From the NCBI RefSeq assembly GCF_027942865.1, contig NC_134526.1, positions 1,379,001 through 1,443,000 of the forward strand: a stretch of DNA of 64,000 nt, written 5' to 3'. The notes beneath the pieces are model-generated. The model did no database searches. It saw nothing but the letters and a program-made list of their open reading frames with translations, and was not told the origin of the DNA. A program made the position numbers and the translations under genes. Shown here in pieces: positions 11,001 to 39,492 of this stretch. The DNA is from Odontesthes bonariensis (taxonomy: Eukaryota > Chordata > Actinopteri > Atheriniformes > Atherinopsidae). How positions within the stretch are numbered: position 1 is the stretch's first letter; the number at the start of each line of letters is the position of its first letter.

Positions 11001-13056
11001 ACAGCCTCAGACTCTGGATCTGGGGTTTAAAACAGTCACAGACTCTGGATCTGGGGTTTAAAACAGCTCCAGACTCTGGATCTGGGATTTAAAACAGCCT
11101 CAGACTCTGGATCTGGGATTTAAAACAGTCACAGACTCTGGATCTGGGGTTTAAAACAGCTCCAGACTCTGGATCTGGGGTTTAAAACAGCTCCGGACTC
11201 TGGATCTGGGGTTTAAAACAGCTCCAGACTCTGCATCTGGGGTTTAAAACAGCTCCAGACTCTGGATCTGGGGTTTAAAACAGCCCCAGACTCTGGATCT
11301 GGGGTTTAAAACAGCCCCAGACTCTGGATCTGGGGTTTAAAACAGCCACAGACTCTGGATCTGGGGTTTAAAACAGCTCCAGACTCTGGATCTGGGGTTT
11401 AAAACAGCCACAGACTCTGGATCTGGGGTTTAAAACAGCCACAGACTCTGGATCTGGGGTTTAAAACAGCTCCAGACTCTGGATCTGGGGTTTAAAACAG
11501 CTCCAGACTCTGGATCTGGGGTTTAAAACAGCTCCAGACTCTGGATCTGGGGTTTAAAACAGCCACAGACTCTGGATCTGGGGTTTAAAACAGCCCCAGA
11601 CTCTGGATCTGGGATTTAAAACAGCCCCAGACTCTGGATCTGGGGTTTAAAACAGCTCAAGACTCTGGATCTGGGGTTTAAAACAGCCCCAGACTCTGGA
11701 TCTGGGGTTTAAAACAGCTCCAGACTCTGGATCTGGGGTTTAAAACAGCTCCAGACTCTGGATCTGGGGTTTAAAACAGCTCCAGACTCTGGATCTGGGG
11801 TTTAAAACAGCCACAGACTCTGCATCTGGGGTTTAAAACAGCTCCAGACTCTGGATCTGGGGTTTAAAACAGCCCCAGACTCTGGATCTGGGGTTTAAAA
11901 CAGCCACAGACTCTGGATCTGGGGTTTAAAACAGCCACAGACTCTGCATCTGGGGTTTAAAACAGCTCCAGACTCTGGATCTGGGGTTTAAAACAGCCCC
12001 AGACTCTGGATCTGGGGTTTGAAACAGCTCCGGACTCTGGATCTGGGGTTTAAAACAGCCACAGACTCTGGATCTGGGGTTTAAAACAGCCCCAGACTCT
12101 GGATCTGGGGTTTAAAACAGCCACAGACTCTGGATCTGGGGTTTAAAACAGCTCCAGACTCTGGATCTGGGGTTTAAAACAGCCACAGACTCTGGATCTG
12201 GGGTTTAAAACAGCCCCAGACTCTGGATCTGGGGTTTAAAACAGCTCCGGACTCTGGATCTGGGGTTTAAAACAGCTCCAGACTCTGGATCTGGGGTTTA
12301 AAACAGCTCCAGACTCTGGATCTGGGGTTTAAAACAGCCCCAGACTCTGGATCTGGGGTTTAAAACAGCCCCAGACTCTGGATCTGGGGTTTAAAACAGC
12401 CCCAGACTCTGGATCTGGGGTTTGAAACAGCCTCAGACTCTGGATCTGGGGTTTGAAACAGCCTCAGACTCTGGATCTGGGGTTTAAAACAGCCTCAGAC
12501 TCTGGATCTGGGGTTTAAAACAGGGACAGACTCTGGATCTGGGGTTTAAAACAGCTCCGGACTCTGGATCTGGGGTTTAAAACAGCCCCAGACTCTGGAT
12601 CTGGGGTTTAAAACAGCCCCAGACTCTGGATCTGGGGTTTAAAACAGCCACAGACTCTGGATCTGGGGTTTAAAACAGCCCCAGACTCTGGATCTGGGGT
12701 TTAAAACAGCCCCAGACTCTGGGTCTGGGGTTTAAAACAGCCCCAGACTCTGGATCTGGGGTTTAAAACAGCTCCGGACTCTGGATCTGGGGTTTAAAAC
12801 AGCTTCAGACTCTGGATCTGGGGTTTAAAACAGCTCCAGACTCTGGATCTGGGGTTTAAAACAGCTCCAGACTCTGGATCTGGGGTTTAAAACAGCCCCA
12901 GACTCTGGATCTGGGGTTTAAAACAGGGACAGACTCTGGATCTGGGGTTTAAAACAGCTCCAGACTCTGGATCTGGGGTTTAAAACAGCTCCAGACTCTG
13001 GATCTGGGGTTTAAAACAGCCACAGACTCTGGATCTGGGGTTTAAAACAGGGACAG
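8059..13056. repeat. 31-bp minisatellite, about 161 copies
   Basis: The monomer is CCAGACTCTGGATCTGGGGT plus TTAAAACAGCT. Variants are mainly single bases (CCAC/TCCA/CCCC before GACTC, GGGATT or GCGGTT for GGGGTT). It fills almost all the space between the abi3 3' end and the mobile-element cluster. Confidence 0.98.
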
Positions 13057-13256
13057 AAGCATCGGGGCCCCTGACCCAGCAGCACGGGGGGGTTGTTTCA
13101 GAGTTCTCCATCTCTGCCGTATCTGTGGTCGTAGAAAGATGGCGGCACAGAGTTTACAGACTTCAGCAGGAACAGGAAGACAGAGCAGAGAGGAAACAGC
13201 GCCCCCTGCAGGCTGTGAAACAAACACTCTGCCAGCCTTTGCTTTCAGAAACAAAC

Positions 13257-13262
13257 TTTATT
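13257..13262 (-). terminator. candidate poly(A) signal of abi3
   Basis: AATAAA on the minus strand, about 175 bases after the TAG at 13435-13437. Confidence 0.6.
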
Positions 13263-13434
13263 TCCATGATTTTAAGCCGTACACACCGCTGCTAAAAGGG
13301 TTCCTCAGACACCACCATCTCTGAAATCTACCTGTTTCCAGGTGAAATGAACTCATCTGAGGATGTACAACAAGTCATAAATCTACCAATAAGACACATC
13401 ATCGTCATGGTAACACAGAGAGGCGGGGCTTCAT

Positions 13435-31773
<18,339 letters not shown>

Positions 31774-32089
31774 GATCCCACACAAGAAGTCCTGCAGGCT
31801 CAGTGTCAGCTGGATCCAGGACCAGGGGAAAACTGCAGAGACAAATCAGACAGAACCAGAACTCAGTCTCCAGCCCAGACGATGCAGATGAGGCCCAGAA
31901 GGATTCCCAACATTTAGTTATCTATCTGTAACATATATTTTCCCTTTGGAGATTAATAAAGTTGTATTTATTGAACCATTTCAGCATGAAGTGGGCAGAG
32001 CAGTTTGCCTCGGGTTTAGTTCATGTTTGGATATCATCAGTTGATTCTTTTTCTTTTATAAAAGTGAGAATAAAACCGTCTCCGAGCCG
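31774..32089. promoter_or_regulatory. region upstream of the abi3 coding start
   Basis: Should hold the abi3 5' UTR and perhaps its promoter, but no TATA box or clear initiator is seen. The segment 31905-31970 ends TTAATAAAGTTGTATTTATT and resembles a retroelement tail. Confidence 0.3.
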
Positions 32090-32760
32090 TTTCCTGAACA
32101 CGAGCAGCTACTTCCCCTCAGATCTGCCGGCTGCTCAGAGTATAAAACAACTGTTAACGCCACAGTTCTGCTACAGAAACGAGCCGTACGGATTATTAAT
32201 AAAGTTGATTACTGTGCACATACTGTTTATTATGGAGTTCAATGATGTGCTATATTACAAAATAATGTGTAGAGCTAAATCAAAGTTACTCCCAGTCAGT
32301 ATACAAAAGGTTTTTCTCATCTGAAGAAACAAAGTAGAATTTAAGAGACAAACTTACTGAACCAAAGGCCAAAAAAGAAATGAAAAGGAGATATATGTTG
32401 TTGGGGTTTCACTATGGAATGATGCCAATATAAATGTAAGAACTTGTAGAACATTTTTGGTTTTCTAAAGCAATTTTTGAGGGCTACAAGTATTTATAAT
32501 ATGTGAAGGATTTTGTGTTTATTTACAATTTTGCTTCGTTATTCTTCTATTTTTTTACTTTATTGGATGCAATTCTGTTTTTTGTCTTTTTACTATAATT
32601 TTACTTCTTAATTTGGTATTTGTAAAAATATAGGTTTATGGATGGGTAGCTTAACTTTGTTTAACAGGACGGGCTTAAATATAAGCGTTACGCTTCAGCC
32701 TTTTCAGGCACTTAAAAAATGCTGATTGTTGTTTACTGTGCGACTGAACAAACAAACAAA
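32090..32760 (+). mobile_element. decayed LINE 3' end
   Basis: Frame-shifted coding remnants (ACGAGCCGTACGGATTATTA, then CTCCCAGTCAGTATACAAAA) match the common LINE pattern RAxRIINKxxYxxHT ... LLPxxIQK. Then follows an AT-rich 3' UTR ending in GACGGGCTTAAATATAAGCG and CCTTTTCAGGC. Confidence 0.55.
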
Positions 32761-33082
32761 TTCACAGCAATGATTACACTGTTGTCCTCCATTAGAGCAG
32801 AAAGCACCTGGTCATCATCACAGTGAATAGGCACGTTTTATGATTTAAACCACATTTTATATGATTTAAACCACACATTTTATATGATTTAAACCACACA
32901 TTTTATATGATTTAAACCACATCAGACTTTACAAACTGAAGCAGACTGAGAGCCAGCAGAGCTCTGTTTCTGCAGAATATCTCTGAAACTCACCAGAAGC
33001 TGCAGGAGAAGAAGCTGTGATCAGGCTCCTCGTGCATCTGACCAACTTCAGGCTGCAGCAACAAGTTTCCTCCTGCTGCTGC

Positions 33083-33225
33083 ACAAAGATCCTCTCTGAA
33101 AGGAGGAGGGCTCACTCTGCTCAAAGATCCTCTGACAGGAGGAGGGCTCACTCTGCTCAAAGATCCTCTGATAGGAGGAGGACTCACTCTGCTCAAAGAT
33201 CCTCTGAAAGGAGGAGGGCTCACTC
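33083..33225. repeat. 36-bp tandem repeat, about 4 copies
   Basis: The unit is GCTCACTCTGCTCAAAGATC plus CTCTGACAGGAGGAGG. It merges into the 41-bp array that follows, with which it shares GGCTCACTCTGC. Confidence 0.93.
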
Positions 33226-34690
33226 TCTGCGGGCTGCAGTAACAGCTCTCACACATTTAGGCTCACTCTGCAGGCCGCAGTAACAGCTCTCTCACATTCA
33301 GGCTCACTCTGCAGGCCGCAGTAACAGCTCTTTCACATTCAGGCTCACTCTGCAGGCCGCAGTAACAGCTCTCACACATTCAGGCTCACTCTGCAGGATC
33401 ACTCTGCAGGCTGCAGTTACAGCTCTCACACATTCAGGCTCACTCTGCAGGATCACTCTGCAGGCTGCAGGTTCACTCTGCAGGCTGCAGTAACAGCTCT
33501 CTCACATGCAGGCTCACTCTGCGGGCTGCAGTAACAGCTCACACATACAGACTCACTCTGCAGGCTGCAGTAACAGCTCTCACACATTCAGGTTCAGTCT
33601 GCAGGCTCACTCTGCAGGCTGCAGTAACAGCTCTCTCACATGCAGGCTCACTCTGCGGGCTGCAGTAACAGCTCACACATACAGACTCACTCTGCAGGCT
33701 GCAGTAACAGCTCTCACACATTCAGGATCACTCTGCAGGCTGCAGTAACAGCTCTCTCACATTCAGGCTCACTCTGCAGGCTGCAGTTACAGCTCTCTCA
33801 CATTCAGGCTCACTCTGCAGGCTCAATCTGCAGGCTGCAGTAACAGCTCTCACACATGCAGGCTCACTCTGCAGGATCACTCTGCAGGCTGCATTAACAG
33901 CTCTCACACATGCAGGTTCACTCTGCAGGCTGCAGTAACAGCTCTCACACATGCAGGCTCACTCTGCAGGCTGCAGTAAGAGCTCTCACACATGCAGGCT
34001 CACTCTGCAGGGTCACTCTGCAGGCTGCAGTTACAGCTCTCACACATGCAGGATCACTCTGCAGGGTCACTTTGCAGGCTGCAGTTACAGCTCTCACACA
34101 TGCAGGCTCACTCTGCAGGGTCACTCTGCAGGCTACAGTTACAGCTCTCACACATGCAGGTTCACTCTGCAGGCTGCAGTTACAGCTCTCACACATGCAG
34201 GCTCACTCTGCAGGGTCACTCTGCAGGCTACAGTTACAGCTCTCACACATGCAGGCTCAATCTGCAGGCTGCAGTTACAGCTCTCACACATGCAGGATCA
34301 CTCTGCAGGCTGCAGTTACAGCTCTCACACATGCAGGCTCACTCTGCAGGCTCACTCTGCAGGCCACAGTAACAGCTCTCACACATGCAGGCTCACTCTG
34401 CAGGCTCACTCTGCAGGCCGCAGTAACAGCTCTCACACATGCAGGCTCACTCTGCAGGCTGCATTAACAGCTCTCACACATGCAGGATCACTCTGCAGGC
34501 CGCAGTAACAGCTCTCACACATGCAGGCTCACTCTGCAGGCTGCAGTTACAGCTCTCACACATGCAGGCTCACTCTGCAGGCTGCAGTTACAGCTCTCAC
34601 ACATGCAGGATCACTCTGCAGGCTGCAGTTACAGCTCTCATACATGCAGGATCACTCTGCAGGCTGCAGTTACAGCTCTCATACATTCAG
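33226..34690. repeat. 41-bp minisatellite with 13-14-bp insertions
   Basis: The unit is CTCTCACACATGCAGGCTCA plus CTCTGCAGGCTGCAGTTACAG. Some units carry an extra GGATCACTCTGCA. It lies in the spacer upstream of abi3. Confidence 0.96.
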
Positions 34691-35947
34691 TTTAAGCCTC
34701 TGAATAGAAGCCAGAGTGAGCCCTCCTGTCTGGTGTCCTCCTCTGTGCCTAAACCTGCTCAACATAAACCACTTCCTGTTCCAGCATAAACCACTTCCTG
34801 TTCCACATCCACCTGAGAACACTTCATGAAGAAGAAAAACATATCCTGATCACAGAGACAAACCAGCACGAGTGGGCCGAGTCTTCTTCTTCTGCATTCA
34901 AACTCACCTGGGAACTTCCTGCTCTAACATGTACGACCACAGCCCTTTTACAGACAGCCGTTCCACTTCCTATTCGCCCCATTATAAAAAATTTGGCTGC
35001 AGTTCAGTTGATTTTGTCTGGGGGCGCTGGCGAGCGAGTGCAGAATGACCATTTTCCATAGGGCTGGCGCTAATAACTCAAAAAATGTCCCCGCTAGCGG
35101 CTGAAACCTGAAAATAATACTGTGATTTCTGACAGAGGGATATGGATTTATATCGAAAGTACAATAACCTGGGAGTTATAGCTTTCTGTTTTCTTACAGG
35201 GCTGGCATTTGCGAGTCAGTATCTGCTAGCATCTAGCTAACGGAATCTGAAGAACGCACGGCTGATTACGACCGGCTGCTTTACGGCACTCGTCCACTGT
35301 GCCAGAGTGCTAACATGGTGCCGCTAACAACAACCAAAGCTAAACCAGAGGCTAGTCAGAGAGTATGTAAAAGGGCTGTGCTGAAATCTGTAACTATTTG
35401 AGCTAACCCCTCTCTGCTAGCTCAGCGCTAGGACTGACCATGCCGTAAAGTGATGCCACATGCGTGACGTCACTCGGGATGCAATACTGACAATAAATGT
35501 GTATTTTAAACAAATCTAGTGAGTCTAAAAAATCAAACCAAGTGCCGTTTGAAAGAATAATTTATCCTGCCTTTAGGAAAATTAAAATGAAAAAATATAA
35601 AAAATTATATCCAAAGCAATGGCTGGATCTAAGGTGGATCTCATAGTACCACCATAGAGTTCGGCGTGCTCTGCACTGCTTCGTTGGCGCCCCCTAGAGT
35701 GCAGTACCACCCGGAAAAAGCCGCCAGTTTTCCCTCTCCTCATATAGAGACTCTCTGGTACGACTCACAGCGCATGTGGGAATAATGAACTGGTTCTAAA
35801 CCAGTTCATTTATGAGCTGCTTCACTCAGTGAGACCACATGAGCCAGTTATGATCCTGCAGTGCCCCCTGTTGGTCAGACTGAGCATCACACCTGAGGGG
35901 CTTTGGCTGCCTCTGTGTGCGTTTTAATGATGCATATGCCTAAAAAA
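34691..35947. other. spacer between arhgap27 and abi3
   Basis: No gene. Two tandem AAACCACTTCCTGTTCCA copies at 34768-34806 contain an ETS-type site. A perfect 15-bp inverted repeat (CACAGCCCTTTTACA at 34938-34952 and 35366-35380) may mark a small element. A short palindrome (ATGAACTGGTT and its complement) lies at about 35786-35810. Confidence 0.5.
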
Positions 35948-38095
35948 AACTGTCAGAAACAGTCAGAAAAAGTCAGAAACAGTTTAAAACTGTCAGAAAC
36001 AGTTTGAAAAAGTCAGAAAACTGTCAGAAACAGTCAAAAACAGTCAAAAACAGTTTGAAACTGTCAGAAAACTGTCAGAAACAGCCAGAAACAGTTTTAA
36101 ACTGTCAGAAACAGTTTGAAAAAGTCAGAAAACTGTCAGAGACAGTTTGAAAAAGTCAGAAAACTGTCAGAGACAGTTTTAAACTGTCAGAAACAGTTTG
36201 AAAAAGTCAGAAAACTGTCAGAGACAGTTTGAAAAAGTCAGAAAACTGTCAGAGACAGTTTGAAAAAGTCAGAAAACTGTCAGAAACAGCCAGAAACAGT
36301 TTTAAACTGTTTGTCAGAAACAGTTTGAAAAAGTCAGAAAACTGTCAGAGACAGTCAAAAACAGTCAAAAACAGTTTGAAACTGTCAGAAAACTGTCAGA
36401 AACAGTTTAAAACTGTCAGAGACAGTCAGAAACTGTTTGAAACAGTCAGAAACAGTCACACCTGAGGGGCTTTGGCTGCCTCTGTGTGCGTTTTAATGAT
36501 GCATATGCCTCAAAAAAACTGTCAGAAACAGTCAGAAAAAGTCAGAAAAAACTGTCAGAAACAGTCAGAAAAAGTCAGAAACAGTCAGAAAAAGTCAGAA
36601 ACAGTTTGAAACAGTCAGAAAACTGTCAGAAACAGACAGAAAAAGTCAGAAACAGTTTGAAACAGTCAGAAAACTGTCAGAAACAGTCAGAAAAAGTCAG
36701 AAACAGTCAGAAAAAGTCAGAAACAGTTTTAAACAGTCAGAAACTGTCAGAAAACTGTCAGAGACAGACAGAAACTGTCAGAAACAGTCAGAAACAGTCA
36801 CACCTGAGGGGCTTTGCTTGCCTCTGTGTGCGTTTTAATGATGCATATGCCTAAAAAAAACTGTCAGAAACAGTCAGAAAAAAGTCAGAAACAGTCAGAA
36901 AACTGTCAGAAACAGTTTGAAAAAGTCAGAAAACTGTCAGAAACTGTCAGAAACAGTTTGAAAAAGTCAGAAAACTGTCAGAAAACTGTCAGAAACTGTC
37001 AGAAACAGTCAGAAACAGTCACACCTGAGGGGCTTTGCTTGCCTCTGTGTGCGTTTTAATGATGCATATGCCTAAAAAAAACTGTCAGAAACAGTCAGAA
37101 AAAAGTCAGAAACAGTCAGAAAACTGTCAGAAACAGTTTGAAACAGTCAGAAAACTGTCAGAAAAAGTCAGAAACAGTCAAAAACTGTCAGAAACAGTTT
37201 GAAAAAGTCAGAAACAGTTTGAAAAAGTCAGAAACAGTTTAAATTCAATTAAATTCAAATTCAAAAATACTTTATTTATCCCAGAGGGAAATTAAATGTT
37301 GATGTAGCTCAATTAAATCAAGGAGTTATTATAGATGCTGATGGCTGTGGGCAGGAAAGATTTCCTGTAGCGGTCCGTTTTGCATCCAAACTGAAGAAGC
37401 CTTTGACTGAAGAGACTCTGTTTTCTGATAACAGTCTCATGGAGAGGATGTTCAGGGTTGTCCATAATTCTCTTGATTTTATGCAAAATCCTTCTTTGTA
37501 TTATTGTCTCCAGAGGTTCCACAGTCGTCCCCAGAACAGAACCAGCCTTCCTTATCAGGTTGTTGAGTCTTTTTAGGTCCCTGGTTCTGATGCTGCTGCC
37601 CCAACAGATGACGCAAGAGGAAATGACGCTCTCAACAACAGACTTGTAGAAGATCTGCAACATCTTGCTGCAAACCTTGAAGGACCTTAGCTTCCTCAAG
37701 AAGTACAGTCTGCTCTGTCCTTTCTTGTAGATGGCTTCACTGTTGTGTCTCCAGTCCAGTCTGTTGTCCACATGAACACCAAGGTATTTATATTCCTCAA
37801 CCACCTCCACTTCTTCTCCCATGATGGAAACAGGGTTTGATCACTCAAACTGTCAGAAACAGTTTGAAAAAGTCAGAAAAAGTCAGAAACAGTCAGAAAA
37901 AGTCAGAAACTGTCAGAAACAGTCAGAAAAAGTCAGAAACTGTCAGAAACAGTCAGAAACAGTTTGAAAAAGTCAGAAACTGTCAGAAACAGTCAGAAAA
38001 AGTCAGAAACTGTCAGAAACAGTCAGAAAAAGTCAGAAACTGTCAGAAACAGTCAGAAACAGTTTGAAAAAGTCAGAAACTGTCAGAAACAGTCA
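35948..38095. repeat. 11/12-bp GTCAGAAACAG array with higher-order units
   Basis: Short GTCAGAAACAGTTT and GTCAGAAAAA units are interrupted at 35889, 36458, 36799, 37019 and 38093 by a conserved spacer, CACACCTGAGGGGCTTTG, usually with TTTTAATGATGCATATGCC after it. The array therefore has a second level of repetition of roughly 220-570 bp. A LINE interrupts it at 37245-37848. Confidence 0.95.
37245..37848 (-). mobile_element. Rex/CR1-type LINE 3' end inserted in a minisatellite
   Basis: The minus frame 37822-37313 (169 codons, no internal stops) reads EEYKYLGVHVDNRLDW, then LYFLRKLRSFKVC and SSCVICWGSSIRTRDLKRLN, the C-terminal part of a non-LTR reverse transcriptase. Its 3' UTR ends TCTGGGATAAATAAAGTATT with an AATTCAATTT-like tail. 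Both sides are the GTCAGAAACAG array. Confidence 0.85.
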
Positions 38096-38363
38096 CACCT
38101 GAGGGGCTTTGTGTGCGTTTTAATGATGTGGACAGAACATCTGGAGGGTTTGGCCCCTCCGGGCTTCCTTCCATCAGGTCGGACTCTGTGCTGAACACCT
38201 CAGCTTCAGCTGCTCTTTGATTCTTTCCTTCCTTTTGTTTTTCTCTGTGAAACTAACTCAGATGAATCCTCCAGAACCAGACAAACTGGACTTCTTCCTG
38301 TTAACCTCATTAAAGTAAAATTAAAGCGTTAAAGTAAAACAACACGCTGTCAGACAGATCACT

Positions 38364-38369
38364 TTTATT
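38364..38369 (-). terminator. candidate poly(A) signal of arhgap27
   Basis: AATAAA on the minus strand about 945 bases after the stop codon; no closer one was found. The predicted 3' UTR then contains the 17-bp array. Confidence 0.5.
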
Positions 38370-38692
38370 CTGATAAACTTCAGTAAAATACCCTCTTATG
38401 TACAGAAATGACTCCGTTATGTTCCATGCTAACTTTGTTCTGAATCTCTAAAACATATAAACCCAACAGAAAGTTCCCATTCTCAGACTCCTGGAGAAGC
38501 TTTTTGTTCTTCGGTGAGTCGTGGAGTTCCTCAGGGAAACGCTGAGCTCTCAGACCTGGTCCAGGTTTCAGGTCCAGTCCAGGCGGATCCAGAACCAGCT
38601 CAGAGTGGTGGTTCCTCTCAGATCCGATCTGGGATGATGGTTCCTGTGGACTCTGAGGCTCAGTGTTCGAAAGAGGAGCTCAGGAACCGGGT

Positions 38693-39172
38693 CAGGGTTC
38701 TGGAGGGGTCAGGGTTCTGGAGGGGTCAGGGTTCTGGAGGGGTCAGGCTTCTGGAGGGGTCAGGGTTCTGGAGGGGTCAGGTTTCTGGAGAGGTCAGGGT
38801 TCTGGAGGGGTCAGGTTTCTGGAGGGGTCAGGGTTCTGGAGGGGTCAGGCTTCTGGAGGGGTCAGGTTTCTGGAGAGGTCAGGGTTCTGGAGGGGTCAGG
38901 CTTCTGGAGGGGTCAGGGTTCTGGAGGGGTCAGGGTTCTGGAGGGGTCAGGCTTCTGGAGGGGTCAGGGTTCTGGAGGGGTCAGGGTTCTGGAGGGGTCA
39001 GGCTTCTGGAGGGGTCAGGGTTCTGGAGGGGTCAGGGTTCTGGAGGGGTCAGGGTTCTGGAGGGGTCAGGCTTCTGGAGGGGTCAGGGTTCTGGAGGGGT
39101 CAGGGTTCTGGAGGGGTCAGGGTTCTGGAGGGGTCAGGGTTCTGGAGGGGTCAGGGTTCTGGAGGGTCATTC
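38693..39172. repeat. 17-bp minisatellite, about 28 copies, in the predicted arhgap27 3' UTR
   Basis: The unit is GGTTCTGGAGGGGTCAG with CTTCTGG and GAGAGG variants. No stop codons fall in the unit on the plus strand, which opens long repetitive frames there; these are treated as shadows. Confidence 0.95.
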
Positions 39173-39314
39173 ATAGGAGGTTCTAACCTGAAAAAGAGAC
39201 GGGTCCAGAGGGGGAAGAAGGTTCAGGTCCAGGTCTCTGCAGGGGTTGGACCTGGATTAAAGCTCAGCTCCAGGTCCAGGTCTCTGGGGGGACCTCAGAG
39301 CAGTTCTGGGCTGT

Positions 39315-39492
39315 TTAACTCTCAGAGAACACGGTCTGGAACTCGTTGAGCATCAGCTCCACGATCTGGCTCTGGAACACCATGTGGACCGTCATGTTGG
39401 CGGACTCGGTCTGCGGCCGCAGCAGCGTGGGCCCGAACACGATGGCCACGCTCTGAACCGACATCCTGTTGGACTCCCTGTGCTCGATCACC
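39315..39492 (-). CDS. arhgap27: arhgap27 last exon, end of RhoGAP domain
   Basis: Acceptor CTCTCTTCAG, phase 2. It reads VIEHRESNRMSVQSVAIVF, then GPTLLRPQTESANMTVHM and ends VFSES, TAA at 39315-39317. The NRM...VFGPTLLRP block is a RhoGAP signature. Confidence 0.93.

Noticed and set aside
31962..32324. 120-codon plus-strand host gene
   Set aside because: Sequence in neighbouring frames matches a decayed LINE reverse-transcriptase end, so it is a retroelement remnant.
33017..34789. Several plus-strand frames of 60-185 codons in the 41-bp array
   Set aside because: Same repeat read in three frames; no independent coding evidence.
38514..39349. Plus-strand GSGFWRGQ repeat frames of 220-228 codons
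   Set aside because: Product of the 17-bp array without stops; two overlapping frames are open together and the region is predicted arhgap27 3' UTR.
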